Positions 16,495-25,794 of a stretch of DNA of 64,000 nucleotides are shown piece after piece. The translations under genes were made by a program, and so were the position numbers. The notes under the pieces are model-generated. The model was given only the letters and a program-made list of their open reading frames with translations. It searched no databases and was not told the origin of the DNA. Numbering within the stretch: position 1 is the first letter of the stretch; every line of letters starts with the position of its first letter. This stretch comes from VXNE01 sp965261535 (GTDB taxonomy: Bacteria > Pseudomonadota > Gammaproteobacteria > Pseudomonadales > Azotimanducaceae). Location: the NCBI GenBank assembly GCA_965261535.1, contig OZ253469.1, positions 1,116,001-1,180,000 on the forward strand, written 5' to 3'.

Positions 16495-18045
16495 CTAGGG
16501 CATATACGGGGTCGGGCTCGGGCCCAACTGCGTCTCCAGCATGGACTGCGCCATCTGCACGAAATCGCACACCATCGGACGCGTTTCCCTCGGGTCGATG
16601 ATGTCCTCGATATTGAACGCCTCGGCGGTGCGGAACGGCGACGACAGCGCTTGCAGGCGCGCCTCGATCTCGGCGCGCTTGGCTTGGGGGTCGTCCGATG
16701 CGTCGATGATGCGCCGGTACGCAGCAGAGACGCCGCCGGAGATGTGCATCGACCCCCAGTGTCCCGACGGCCAGGCAACGCGCTTGAACATGCCGCTCGG
16801 GCGGTCGTGACATTGGCCGGCGACGCCGTAGAGTTGGCGGATGATGATGGATATCCAGGGCATGCGGGTACGCAACGTCGCGCACACCATTTTCGCGCCA
16901 GCGCGGACGATTCCCTGGCGCTGCTGCTCCGGCCCGACCATGAAGCCGGGCTCGTCGGCGAAATAGATCATCGGCAGGTGGAAGGTGTCGCAAAGCTGCA
17001 GGAAGCGGATGACCTTGGTCCCCGCGGCCACATCCATCGAGCCTCCCAAGCGTTTCGGGTTGTTGATCATGACGCCTACGGGGTAGCCATCGACCCGCGC
17101 GAGCCCGACGATGCGCGAGCGCCCGTAGAACGGGGTGATCTCGAAAAATGAATCCTTGTCGAGCACGGCATCGAGGATCCTGTAGGGATCGTAAGCGCGT
17201 CGCTTCTCGCGCGGAATGATGTCCAGCAGGGTTTCGTCACGGCGGTTCGGATCGTCGCCCGTATCGACCCTCGGCGGCATCCGCCAGACGTTGTCCGGCA
17301 GGTAGCCCAGGAATCGCTTGATCATGTCGAACGCCTGTTCCTCGGTCTCGGCAAGGTTGTCGATGGCACCGCTTTCGTACACCTGGCTGCGCTCGTCGCC
17401 CAGATCCTCCTTGGTGATGTCGATTCCGAGCGCGGCCTTGACGACCGGGGGACCGCCGGGGAATACCTGGCTCGTGCGCCTGACCATGACGTTGAAATGG
17501 GCCAGGCAAGAATCGACAGCGGGCAACCCCGCGACGGAACCCAGCACGGCGGCGACCACGGGCACGCGGCAGAGCAGATCCTGCACCCCGGGCGTCGTGG
17601 GGTTGGTTGGGATATACGTGCGACCGATCTGCTCGAACGTCCTGACGCTGCCGCCGGTCGCGTCGAGCAGCCGAACATACGGCAGGCGCCATTCCAGCGC
17701 CATCTTCTGCGCATGGCCACTCTTATTACCTATCGAGGCGTCCGACGCGCCCCCGCGGACCGTGAAGTCGCCAGCGGTCAGCACCGCCTTGCGGCCGTTC
17801 AGGCTGGCCAGACCGATGACCATGTTGGATGGCCGCACATCGACGAGTTCGCTGCCGTCGTAGGTGGCAGCGCCCGCGAGCTGCCCGATTTCGCGGAACG
17901 ACCCCGCGTCGGTCAACAGCTCGATACGCTCCCGGACGGTGAGCTTTCCTCGCCTTCGCTGCTCGGCGACGCCGGCTTCTCCCCCCATCTGTTCGGCGAA
18001 CGCGCGCCGCCGTTCGATTTCGTCTATTTCGGGTTGCCAGACCAT
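16495..18045 (-). CDS. Acyl-CoA carboxylase carboxyltransferase subunit
   Basis: 516 residues, the usual length for the propionyl-CoA/methylmalonyl-CoA (PccB/MmdA) family. Paired crotonase-like halves carry oxyanion-hole regions near GGASDASIGNKSGHAQKM and GSMDVAAGTKVIRFLQLCD. The enzyme transfers carboxyl from carboxybiotin to an acyl-CoA in the cytoplasm. No biotin carboxylase or biotin-carrier gene is in the window, so the partner must be elsewhere. The sequence around the second acyl-CoA site (RTRMPWISIIIRQLYGVAGQCH) differs from typical PccB (GGAYDVM and similar), suggesting an unusual substrate. ATG 18045 follows GAGGGG by seven bases. The oxidoreductase immediately upstream is separated by 46 bases, a probable operon. 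Confidence 0.88.
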   Translation of the reverse strand: MVWQPEIDEIERRRAFAEQMGGEAGVAEQRRRGKLTVRERIELLTDAGSFREIGQLAGAATYDGSELVDVRPSNMVIGLASLNGRKAVLTAGDFTVRGGASDASIGNKSGHAQKMALEWRLPYVRLLDATGGSVRTFEQIGRTYIPTNPTTPGVQDLLCRVPVVAAVLGSVAGLPAVDSCLAHFNVMVRRTSQVFPGGPPVVKAALGIDITKEDLGDERSQVYESGAIDNLAETEEQAFDMIKRFLGYLPDNVWRMPPRVDTGDDPNRRDETLLDIIPREKRRAYDPYRILDAVLDKDSFFEITPFYGRSRIVGLARVDGYPVGVMINNPKRLGGSMDVAAGTKVIRFLQLCDTFHLPMIYFADEPGFMVGPEQQRQGIVRAGAKMVCATLRTRMPWISIIIRQLYGVAGQCHDRPSGMFKRVAWPSGHWGSMHISGGVSAAYRRIIDASDDPQAKRAEIEARLQALSSPFRTAEAFNIEDIIDPRETRPMVCDFVQMAQSMLETQLGPSPTPYMP

Positions 18046-18091
18046 GTTTCGTCCCCTCGCGGAGTCTTGCACGTCCTCTTCGCGGTACGCG

Positions 18092-18925
18092 CTACAAGAG
18101 TTGCGCGTAGCGGTCCAGCACCGGCAGCACCGCATCCGCGCCCGCCGATGGTAGCGTCAGCACAGCGCGGCCGATGCCCACCTCGCGGTAGCGCTCCAGG
18201 GCTTGGGCATCCGCCGGCGCGCCCGAGACCGTGATCGAGAGCGTCGCCATGTCGCGTTCTGCGGCATCGGCTACGGCCTTCAACCGCGCCACGTTCTCGG
18301 CCGGATCGAATCCGCCGCGTCCGCGCGGGAACCAACCGTCCCCGTATTCGACCACCCGGCGCAATGTGTGGATGGACTCGCCGCCAATCAGCAGGGGAGG
18401 ATTCGGTTTCTGTACGGGTTTCGGATACGACCATACCGGATCGAAGTCGACGAATTCCCCGTGAAACGCCGGCGTCTCTTCGCACCAAATCGCCTTGATC
18501 GCCTTCGCGCGTTCGCTCATGACTCGGAACCGCGTTTCGAACGCGGTACCGTGGTTCTCCATCTCCTCCGCGTTCCAGCCGGCGCCGATGCCGAACTCCA
18601 CGCGGCCGTTCGACAGCAGGTCGAGACTCGCGACTTCCTTGGCCGTAATTAACGGATCCCTTTCAGTCAGTAGGCAGATACCGGTACCGATGCGGAGTTT
18701 CGAGGTGGCGGCGGCGGCAGCCATGAGCGCCACGAACGGATCGAGAGCGTGCCAATACGCCTTCGGCAGCGCCGTCCCGCCGGGCCACGGGGACCGACGA
18801 CTGGTCGGGATGTGGGTATGCTCGGGCACGAACAGGGACTCGAAGCCCCTTGCCTCCGCTTCACGCGCCAGCGCATCGATACGCATGGCGTCGTCGGTGG
18901 CGAAGATGGAAACACCGATCTTCAA
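18092..18925 (-). CDS. LLM-class F420-dependent oxidoreductase (TIGR03619-like)
   Basis: 277 residues. VPEHTHIP, PGGTALPKAYWHALDPFVALMAAAAAT, RIGTGICLLTERDPLITAKEVASLD and GIGAGWNAEEMENHG are signature blocks of the TIGR03619 branch of luciferase-like monooxygenases, whose members use F420 or FMN. The protein is cytoplasmic and the substrate unknown. The start is TTG 18925, preceded by AGGAGGG about four bases upstream; no better in-frame start exists. It heads the minus-strand cluster of carboxyltransferase, split gene, SDRs, hydratase and dehydrogenase. F420 in a proteobacterium would be notable, but FMN use is equally possible. Confidence 0.88.
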   Translation of the reverse strand: MKIGVSIFATDDAMRIDALAREAEARGFESLFVPEHTHIPTSRRSPWPGGTALPKAYWHALDPFVALMAAAAATSKLRIGTGICLLTERDPLITAKEVASLDLLSNGRVEFGIGAGWNAEEMENHGTAFETRFRVMSERAKAIKAIWCEETPAFHGEFVDFDPVWSYPKPVQKPNPPLLIGGESIHTLRRVVEYGDGWFPRGRGGFDPAENVARLKAVADAAERDMATLSITVSGAPADAQALERYREVGIGRAVLTLPSAGADAVLPVLDRYAQLL

Positions 18926-19069
18926 GAGGCCCTCCTCAAGTCTCGGATGTCAGTACGACGGACAGGCCAGAAGCCCAACCAGCTCAAGATGATATCCCCA
19001 AGGCCGCTCGACGGCGACCGTTATGGGAATGGACGACTTCGGCTTCCCAAGTTTCCCGGCGGCAAGGTT

Positions 19070-19204
19070 AGTGCCACAAAATCCGTCGCCCCTTCGGGTG
19101 CGCCGTGTCTTGCCCCCGCCCAAGCCCGACTGTTTCGTCCCACCCGCGTGCCCGTCACCCCGTCGATCTTGCCGCCAGAGCGGCAAGTCCGACAGGCTGC
19201 TAGC
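19070..19204 (-). repeat. Dispersed intergenic element, family 1, copy 2
   Basis: Second copy of the element at 610-794, lacking the 21-bp array. It contains a perfect hairpin, CTTGCCGC-CAGA-GCGGCAAG on the plus strand (19168-19187). The flotillin stop codon (19200-19202) lies within its end, so the hairpin is the immediate 3' trailer of the flotillin mRNA. Bases 18926-19069 hold nothing else recognisable. Confidence 0.78.
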
Positions 19205-20615
19205 CCGCCGCCGACACATCGGACTCCGATTTTTCCGAAGTCTCCGCCGCGTCGTGCTCTACGACAGCGGTCGCCGTGCCGTCCTTCGCCATCTTGCCCA
19301 GGAACTCCGGCAGTTCGATGCCGGCCATCCTGGCCACCTCGTGGAATGGCGGGAGCGCCTTCGTGAGTCCGCTCAAAAAGCTGCCCACGGCGTTGCCATT
19401 GCCGCCGTCGTAGACCACGATCTTGTCGAAATCGATGTTGCTTATGGCGTTCGCCTGCACCCCGGCGATCGCTTCGAGCTTGTCCACGATCATCAGGCTT
19501 GCCGCCTTGTCAGGGTCACCGCCAGCGGCGCTGACTATCTCGCGAAAGCCATCGGCCATCTTGGTGAGAATCTCCATGCGCCCCATGGCCTCCCCGGCGA
19601 GCTTGGCGCGCAGGGCCTCGCCCTCGGCTTCGCCCGCGAGGACTTCCTTCTGCTTTTCGCCCTCGGCTTCGGTGCGCACGCGGTTTCGTTCGATCTCCGC
19701 CGGCACGACGATGTTGGCGTACTGCGCGGCGCGGTCGCGTTCCGCGCGGGCGACCTCCGCCTGTTGCTCGGCGAGATAGCCTTCCTGTTCGGCCGCTGCC
19801 GTCTTCACGGCGTCCGCCGCGTCGGCACGGCGCGTGGCTTCGGCCTGGGCTTCCCGCAGGTCGGCCTCCGAGGAGGCCTCCACAGCCTTGGCCTGGTTCT
19901 CGCCGAACACGGCCTTGGCGTTGGCTTCTGCGACGCTGATTCGCTGCTCCTGCACCGCCCGGGCGGAGCCCACGGCGCCATCGCGCTCCTGCTGGGCGAC
20001 CTGGACCTTGGCCTTGTTGATCGCTTCCGCCGCCGCCCGCTGACCCAGGGCCTCTATGTATCCCGACTCGTCGGTGATGTCGGAGATGTTGACGTTGATG
20101 AGGTGCAGGCCGATCTTCATCAGTTCGGACTCGATGTTTTCCAGCACCCGGGACTCGAACTTCTCGCGGTCGCCATTGATCTCCTCGATATCCATCATGG
20201 CGATGGTGGCGCGCAACTGGCCATATATGATGTCTTTGGCCGTGTCTTCGATCTGGTGCGCGCTAAAAGACAACAGCCGCTCCGCGGCGTTGTTCATCAG
20301 TTCCTCGATGGTGCCGATGCCGAAGGTGAAGCGGGACGGCACGTTCACGCGGATGTTCTGTTTCGACAACGCACCGCGCAGGTCGATGTCCACCGTCAGC
20401 GGCGTCAGGTCAAGATAGCGGTAGCCTTGCACCACCGGCACGACGAACGTTGTGCCGCCATGGATGGCCTTGGCCATGCGCTGACCACCCACCTGCCCGT
20501 ACTTGACGAGGATCCTGTCCGACGGACAGGTTCGAATCCTGCGCATTGCCGCGATCGTGGCGACCACGAGCAGCACTACTAGCAAGACAACGACGATGAC
20601 AGTTGGACTAAACAC
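19200..20615 (-). CDS. Flotillin-like SPFH/Band 7 membrane protein
   Basis: 471 residues. One N-terminal membrane helix (about 5-24, VIVVVLLVVLLVVATIA) is followed by the SPFH domain (about 40-200) and a long Ala/Glu-rich coiled coil (about 210-350; EAQAEATRRADAADAVKTAA) with the repeated AE/EA pattern of flotillins. The C-terminal tail contains GNGNAVGSFLSGL. Flotillins oligomerise as membrane scaffolds and organise ordered lipid domains. The start is GTG 20615 with AGGAG upstream. The NfeD gene lies 79 bases upstream on the same strand, the classic NfeD-flotillin pair. The stop codon falls in repeat element copy 2. Confidence 0.93.
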   Translation of the reverse strand: MFSPTVIVVVLLVVLLVVATIAAMRRIRTCPSDRILVKYGQVGGQRMAKAIHGGTTFVVPVVQGYRYLDLTPLTVDIDLRGALSKQNIRVNVPSRFTFGIGTIEELMNNAAERLLSFSAHQIEDTAKDIIYGQLRATIAMMDIEEINGDREKFESRVLENIESELMKIGLHLINVNISDITDESGYIEALGQRAAAEAINKAKVQVAQQERDGAVGSARAVQEQRISVAEANAKAVFGENQAKAVEASSEADLREAQAEATRRADAADAVKTAAAEQEGYLAEQQAEVARAERDRAAQYANIVVPAEIERNRVRTEAEGEKQKEVLAGEAEGEALRAKLAGEAMGRMEILTKMADGFREIVSAAGGDPDKAASLMIVDKLEAIAGVQANAISNIDFDKIVVYDGGNGNAVGSFLSGLTKALPPFHEVARMAGIELPEFLGKMAKDGTATAVVEHDAAETSEKSESDVSAAG

Positions 20616-20694
20616 GGGCCTTCTCCTGATTCCCTTGGGTTACGCTCTTCGGCTGCTGGTTCGGTTCGGCCCGATCACGGCGGACGGGTACCGC

Positions 20695-21258
20695 TCATGG
20701 CGTGGCGACCACAAGCTGACTGCCCGAAAGGCCCACCACGGTGACCGCGGAATTGCGTTTCAGCGCGCCGCCGTCGGTGACCGCGTGGAACTCCTGCAAA
20801 CGGCCCCGCGCCGAGAGACTCACCTTGCCGACGCCGGTCCTTCCTTCCGGCACGATCAGCGAGACCCGCGCGTCCTCGCCGATGGCGTCCTCGATGCGTA
20901 GGTTACCTTCGTGCTTCAGCATCGATAGCAACGCCAGCAGGCCCATATTGACGGCGACGAACGCCACCCCGACGACGATGCCGACCGGAACCGCAAAGAA
21001 TGCGTGGGTCAGTCCCCAGGAGTAGGCCATCAGGCCGCCCCAGGAAAGGCCCATGACAAACGAGACGCCGTTGCGAATGGTGAAGATGTCGCCAAACGGC
21101 GTTCCCTCGTGACCCAGCTCGCCCATCTCAACATCGTCGACCTCGCCGATCCCGAACAGCGTGAATACGACCTGGATGGCGAATACCGAGGTCGAGATGG
21201 CAGCGATGACGAAAAGCGTTTGCTGCAGCTCTGCAAGCCCCTCGAACCACTCCATCAT
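20695..21258 (-). CDS. NfeD-like membrane protein, partner of flotillin
   Basis: 187 residues with about three membrane helices (about 12-35, 65-85 and 92-115) and a C-terminal OB-like beta domain (about 130-185; GEDARVSLIVPEGRTGVGKVSLSARGR), the truncated NfeD1b layout of YuaF/YqiJ proteins. It works with the adjacent flotillin in membrane-domain organisation or stress tolerance. The start is ATG 21258, with GGAG five bases upstream; the next codon is also ATG. Bases 21259-21378 show no gene. Confidence 0.88.
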   Translation of the reverse strand: MMEWFEGLAELQQTLFVIAAISTSVFAIQVVFTLFGIGEVDDVEMGELGHEGTPFGDIFTIRNGVSFVMGLSWGGLMAYSWGLTHAFFAVPVGIVVGVAFVAVNMGLLALLSMLKHEGNLRIEDAIGEDARVSLIVPEGRTGVGKVSLSARGRLQEFHAVTDGGALKRNSAVTVVGLSGSQLVVATP

Positions 21259-21378
21259 GTCATCTCCTACCTTCCGAACCTCATAGCAGCAAGTATCGAC
21301 CCGCGACCGCCGCCAATCAACTTGAAACCCGTGGAAATTCGGTGGAGTCGCTTGATGGGGTCGGCGCGACCTCGTCCG

Positions 21379-21768
21379 CTACTGCCGTGGAGAAAGCGAC
21401 CCTTCCGGCGGTGTCGAAACCTCTTCAGCACGTCTTGCGCGTTGCTCGGGGCCGTAGTACTTCTCCAGGTAGTCGAGCACTTTGCGACGATCATCGTCCC
21501 GCAACGGCGCCATTTCCTGATCCCGCACCATCTCGACCAGCACTTCCTGCCACACCGCCCGGGTCAATCCCTGCTGCACCACCAGGTTGATCGAGTGGCA
21601 GGAGGCGCAGAACCCGAACACCTCCAGCCGCCCCTCATCCTCGGGCATCCCGCCGAAAAGCGCCCGTTCCTCCTCGTCGGAACCGCCGCCACTCTCGATC
21701 CCCGCTGCGAGCCCGAGTAACCCGCATGCCAGCAAGGCACAAGCTATCGAAATGCGGGACGGACGCAT
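21379..21768 (-). CDS. sorB: Cytochrome c subunit of sulfite dehydrogenase (SorB-like)
   Basis: 129 residues. The N-terminal export signal carries a possible lipobox (ALLAC, Cys 15), and one c-type heme site CASCH lies at 54-58. A distal Met candidate is present (EMVRDQEMAPL). The size and gene order match SorB, the periplasmic monoheme cytochrome that takes electrons from SorA. It begins 15 bases after the sorA stop. Without structural evidence it could be any small cytochrome c paired with a molybdoenzyme, but the SorA neighbour makes SorB most likely. Confidence 0.83.
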   Translation of the reverse strand: MRPSRISIACALLACGLLGLAAGIESGGGSDEEERALFGGMPEDEGRLEVFGFCASCHSINLVVQQGLTRAVWQEVLVEMVRDQEMAPLRDDDRRKVLDYLEKYYGPEQRARRAEEVSTPPEGSLSPRQ

Positions 21769-21783
21769 CGGTCCCCGCCTGCA

Positions 21784-23025
21784 CTAGCCCACATGCACCG
21801 ACACGTGATGCATGGCGTTATTGAGATAACCCTTGGGATTCCAGGCCGCCCTGAAGGGTTGACTTGCGCCCGCCAGGGCCGTGGCCCGCGCCCAGATCTC
21901 GAAATAGCCGGATTGCGGAAATGCCATCCGGGCCACGAATCGCTGCCAGGCATGCGGATTGTGGGGCGGCGACAGTCGGGCCGGCTGCCAGGTGGCGCCG
22001 AAGTCGATGGAAAGGTCCACCTTCGCCACTTCGGAGTCGCCGACCCAGGCGTGCCCCGCGACTTCCAGTTCGCGACCCGCGACACGCTCGCCCGTCCGGG
22101 GACGCGTAATGAGCGACTTGACCGGCATGGCATGGATGATCTCCAGATCCTCCTCCGGCACGAAGGCGCCGGGAGCAACCGGATAGCGCGGGACGCGGTA
22201 GGACGAGCCGGTCATTTTCGGACCGTCGTGCACCATGTCCCTCAAGCCAATGCGGGTGAGCCATTTTTGCGAGCAGGAGCCCGGCCACCCGGGAATCACC
22301 AGTCGCAGAGGCGCCCCGTTCATGGGGTGCAGGGGTCCGCCATTCATGCCGAAGGCAATCAGGTTATAGGGATCCATTGCCTTCTCGATCGGCACGCCGC
22401 GCGAGATCGGCAACTTGCCCGGCACGCCGGAGAGGTGTCGGTCAGCGCCTTCATGGGCGGTGTAGATCGCAGAGGATTTCACGCCGGCCGCCTTGAGCAC
22501 GTCGGCCAGCCGCACGCCGGTCCATTCCGCGCATCCCACCGCGCCGTAGGTCCACTGGTTGCCGCGGGCCGGCGGCTCGAAACCGGCGCGACCGTTGCCT
22601 CCGCACTCGAGGACCAGCCGATGCGTGACCACCTCGAAACGGCTACGCAAATCGTCAATGCGCAACGTCGTGGGCCGCTCTACCAGGCCGTCGATACGCA
22701 ACTCCCACCTCGCGGGATCCAGGTCTGTGGGAACGATGCCGTTGTTGCGAATGAAGTGACGAGCGGTGGGCGTAACCTCGCTGTCGAGCAGGTGCGGGGG
22801 CGTCTGGGCGCTGAGCGGACGCTCGTTCAGCACGGTCAGTCCGTCCTTGCCTTCTATCCTGAATGATTCCACGGCGGCGGCTCGGGGCGTCCAGCGTTGA
22901 AGCGGCACCGCTGCGCCCACCAACGCACCCATGGCCGCCAGGTTGGCGCGTCCAAGAAAAGTGCGGCGACTTGCATGGAACAAACGTCGCCGGGGAGCGG
23001 CAGCGACCGGGGACGTTTGATCCAT
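21784..23025 (-). CDS. sorA: Sulfite dehydrogenase molybdopterin subunit (SorA-like, sulfite oxidase family)
   Basis: 413 residues from ATG 23025. A twin-arginine signal (SRRTFLGRANLAAMGALVGAA) is followed by the sulfite-oxidase Moco domain. The cysteine of LVLECGGNGRAGFEPPARG is the molybdenum ligand, and the C-terminal dimerisation domain ends with QPFRAAWNPKGYLNNAMHHVSV. It oxidises sulfite (or a related substrate) in the periplasm and passes electrons to the adjacent cytochrome. The frame is open further upstream to ATG 23181, so a longer start is possible; neither start has a strong ribosome site, and I favour 23025 because it puts the RR motif near the N-terminus. Confidence 0.87.
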   Translation of the reverse strand: MDQTSPVAAAPRRRLFHASRRTFLGRANLAAMGALVGAAVPLQRWTPRAAAVESFRIEGKDGLTVLNERPLSAQTPPHLLDSEVTPTARHFIRNNGIVPTDLDPARWELRIDGLVERPTTLRIDDLRSRFEVVTHRLVLECGGNGRAGFEPPARGNQWTYGAVGCAEWTGVRLADVLKAAGVKSSAIYTAHEGADRHLSGVPGKLPISRGVPIEKAMDPYNLIAFGMNGGPLHPMNGAPLRLVIPGWPGSCSQKWLTRIGLRDMVHDGPKMTGSSYRVPRYPVAPGAFVPEEDLEIIHAMPVKSLITRPRTGERVAGRELEVAGHAWVGDSEVAKVDLSIDFGATWQPARLSPPHNPHAWQRFVARMAFPQSGYFEIWARATALAGASQPFRAAWNPKGYLNNAMHHVSVHVG

Positions 23026-23244
23026 GGTCGACGAGCGGGGCCAGGCCACAGGCGGAGCCGAAGGCGCCGGCTGTGGGGCACTGCTACCGAAAATGGCGAC
23101 CGACCAGATAGGGGTCGTCTGCTCCGACTGCGCCCGCATCGCACGGTTCTCGTTGTAGACGTCGCCAGTGCCGTCGCTCATGGCCCTACTCCCAGCATTT
23201 ATACTTTCTCACACAGGCGTACACTACGACAAAGCAGCCCCGCG

Positions 23245-23967
23245 CTACCCATCGCCTCGCAGGTCTTCATCCCCTTCGGCGTTCAATCGCCATTTGCTCC
23301 AGAGCCCGCAAACCACATCAGCTTCGCCAACGATCACCAGATGCAACAGGGGCAGCAGGGCAACGCACCCCAACTCCACTACGCGGGCCAGCAAGCCCTC
23401 ATAGGTCCCGGCGGCGGTTGAGACCATGACCAGGACAATCACCGATGCCGTCGCGCCGAAACCGCGCCAGCGGACGCTCCCCGACTCCGCGACTCGCTGC
23501 ATGCGCCAGGCGATGTAGCGCTTGTCCCAGCTATTGCTGGAGGATGTCCAGATACGAACGTCATGCATCGGCCACCGGGCCAGGACGTCGCGGGCGTACC
23601 ACGGCCACCAGAACCAGGCCGCGAGCACAAGCCCGGCAGCGGCGCAGAAACTGGACTGTTTCAGCAGTTCCGCTGAAGGGGAGACAGAGAATAGGGCTAC
23701 GATCAGCCCGAAACCGAGGACCGCGAACACCAACAACCAGCCGACGGCAAACGCGGCAAAGCCGAAGGTACTGAACAGCCAGCGCACAACGGACGTGCGT
23801 TTGTGAACACCTAGCACATGGGCTGCGCCGCGAAGGAACACTGGCAGCAGCAGCGCCAGCAACGGGAAGCGATAGGTGGGATCGCGGAGAAAGAACAGGA
23901 CGATCACCGCCAGTGCGGTCGGGGGAACCAGCAGCGCGAGAGCCCTCACGCGGACTCGATAAAACAT
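23245..23967 (-). CDS. Multi-pass membrane protein of unknown function
   Basis: About 240 residues with five or six hydrophobic segments (for example ALALLVPPTALAVIVLFFL, FGFAAFAVGWLLVFAVLGFGLIVALF, AAAGLVLAAWFWW, ATASVIVLVMVSTAA). I recognise no family motif. A polar loop (DVRIWTSSSNSWDKRYIAWRMQRV) lies between helices four and five. The start is uncertain: ATG 23967 begins just before the first helix, but the frame is open further to 24075. It is downstream of nothing obvious and upstream of the sorA leader, on the same strand. Confidence 0.6.
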   Translation of the reverse strand: MFYRVRVRALALLVPPTALAVIVLFFLRDPTYRFPLLALLLPVFLRGAAHVLGVHKRTSVVRWLFSTFGFAAFAVGWLLVFAVLGFGLIVALFSVSPSAELLKQSSFCAAAGLVLAAWFWWPWYARDVLARWPMHDVRIWTSSSNSWDKRYIAWRMQRVAESGSVRWRGFGATASVIVLVMVSTAAGTYEGLLARVVELGCVALLPLLHLVIVGEADVVCGLWSKWRLNAEGDEDLRGDG

Positions 23968-24183
23968 TTCCCAAACCGCCCTGGTTCCGGGGCGTGTCCC
24001 ATCTCGGCGAGCAAGGTTGGACGGCCTCCCTGCCCAAGAAGAACCCAATCCGCTCCACCCTCGACAACGTGACACCGTTCCAGCTGTCGCCGCCCATTGC
24101 GCTTGACAACTCCTAGAATAGTGACCACGATTCGAAGTGGAGGCTTTGCGGCGCTTCGGCGCGTCATTGCCTTTTTTGTTTCG

Positions 24184-24597
24184 TCATTGACCATCATCCC
24201 GTTCCGACTGCGTCCGCAGGTCACTGATGCGCGCAAAACTCCAGATTACGAATCGAGGGTTTCCGAGTCGCTCACGCACAGCACGGTAACGAAGGCCGGC
24301 AATCTGTTTCGCAAAACCCGCCAACTCTGCCCGCGCGGGCTTCGTCATCTGTGGGGTGCGGAAGCCCCAAGAGACGACATAGGCCACCAGGTCGGCGATC
24401 TGGACACCCGTCGTGAGGTCGCTGTGCACGAAGAAGGGTTCGGAAATTATGCGAGTCGCCCGATGCTGGCCGGCCTCTTGCAGTTGGCTGATGACACTGC
24501 TGACGACCCGATCCTGGATTGCCGCTCCAGCCAGAACCTCGTACGGCGACGCCTTTCTGTCGTGACCGCTTTCGTCGATGAACAGGAACCACGCCAT
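24184..24597 (-). CDS. DUF3800 domain protein, shortened
   Basis: 137 residues. The N-terminus MAWFLFIDESGHD..YEVLAGAAI and the C-terminal block HSDLTTGVQIADLVAYVVSWGFR carry the conserved acidic residues of DUF3800, a family often found near mobile or defence genes and thought to have an RNase H-like fold. Most members I know are 200-280 residues; here the middle is missing and residue 40 or so runs almost directly into the C-terminal motif, so this looks like an internal deletion. It may be inactive. It ends the minus-strand run before the ABC permeases. Confidence 0.7.
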   Translation of the reverse strand: MAWFLFIDESGHDRKASPYEVLAGAAIQDRVVSSVISQLQEAGQHRATRIISEPFFVHSDLTTGVQIADLVAYVVSWGFRTPQMTKPARAELAGFAKQIAGLRYRAVRERLGNPRFVIWSFARISDLRTQSERDDGQ

Positions 24598-24648
24598 CGA
24601 GAAAGACTACAACACATGCCGACGCAGCACTTGGCCTTGCTCCAACTA

Positions 24649-25794
24649 TTACGTGCCACCGGTGCTGTAAGGATCGGCGGCGTCCCGTAAACCGTCACCA
24701 AGCAGATTGAACGCCATCACCGTCAACACCACGAACAGGCCCGGCAGCATCTGCCAGGGCGTGATCTCGATCACCAGCGGGTTCTGCGCCTGGAACATCA
24801 GCACACCCCAGCTCACCACCGGCGGCCTGAGGCCGATGCCAAGAAAGGACAACGCCGTCTCGCCCAGGATCATCCCGGGTACCGCAAGGGTCGCGCTAGC
24901 AATGATGTGGCTCGAGAAACTCGGCAGCATGTGTTTGAGGATCACGCGCGGCGTGTCGGCGCCCAACAGTCGCGCCGCCATCACGAACTCCTCTTCTCTC
25001 AGCGCCAGGAATCGGCCGCGCACCTGCCGAGCCAGGCTGGTCCAGCCAAACAGGGAGAGGATGATCGTAATGCCGAAGTAAACAAGAAGCGGGGACCAGT
25101 AAACCGGCAGCGTCGCGGAGAGCGCCATCCACAAGGGGAGGGAAGGCAGGCACTGCAACACTTCGATCGCCTTGTTCACGGCGCGGTCCACAAGACCGCC
25201 CAGGTAGCCCGCGAAACCTCCCAGCAGGATGCCAAACACGATGGTCAACACGACCCCCACGAGGCCGATGGAAAGGGAGACCCGAGCGCCGTAGAAGACG
25301 CGGGAGAACATGTCCCGACCCAGCGGGTCGGTTCCGAAGAGATGTATGTAGCCACCCTCGTCCACGGTGAACAGGTGGCGGTCCGTCCTGAACAGGTTCC
25401 ACATCTTGTACGGCTCGCCGCGGGCAAAGAAGCGGATGTCAAACCTTCTGCTGGTGTCTTCCCTGTAATTCCGGATCCATGTCTGGGGGTCGACCTCCAT
25501 GTGATAGGCATACACGAACGGGCGCAAATGAAACTCACCCTCGGCGTCGAAGAAGTGGACGCCCATGGGCGGGGCGTTGATGGCGGCGTCGTTGCGGGTC
25601 ACAGTCCCATAGGGGGAGACGAACTCGCAAAGGGCGGCGAGGGTATACAGCACCAGCAGGAATGCCCCGCTGGCCAAGGCCAGGCGATGGCGACGAAACC
25701 GCACCCAAATCAACCGCCGAGGCGATATGGCGATGATGTCTTCGCTGCCCTCCACCGGACCCGCGAGTGGCACAAATGGCGCTACGTCACTCAA
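24649..25794 (-). CDS. ABC transporter permease, peptide/nickel type (OppC-like)
   Basis: 381 residues. One N-terminal helix (LALASGAFLLVLYTLAALCEF), a long periplasmic loop (about 65-160, containing HLFGTDPLGRDMFSRV), then five more helices with the EAA coupling loop (MAARLLGADTPRVILKHMLPS). It forms half of the membrane channel for the substrates delivered by the binding proteins encoded upstream. It overlaps the OppB-like gene by eight bases. No ATP-binding subunit gene is present in the window, so the ATPases must be encoded elsewhere. Confidence 0.93.
   Translation of the reverse strand: MSDVAPFVPLAGPVEGSEDIIAISPRRLIWVRFRRHRLALASGAFLLVLYTLAALCEFVSPYGTVTRNDAAINAPPMGVHFFDAEGEFHLRPFVYAYHMEVDPQTWIRNYREDTSRRFDIRFFARGEPYKMWNLFRTDRHLFTVDEGGYIHLFGTDPLGRDMFSRVFYGARVSLSIGLVGVVLTIVFGILLGGFAGYLGGLVDRAVNKAIEVLQCLPSLPLWMALSATLPVYWSPLLVYFGITIILSLFGWTSLARQVRGRFLALREEEFVMAARLLGADTPRVILKHMLPSFSSHIIASATLAVPGMILGETALSFLGIGLRPPVVSWGVLMFQAQNPLVIEITPWQMLPGLFVVLTVMAFNLLGDGLRDAADPYSTGGT

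Noticed and set aside
19168..19187. Rho-independent terminator of the flotillin gene
   Set aside because: The hairpin is good but no run of T follows it on the flotillin strand, so I call it only an element hairpin.
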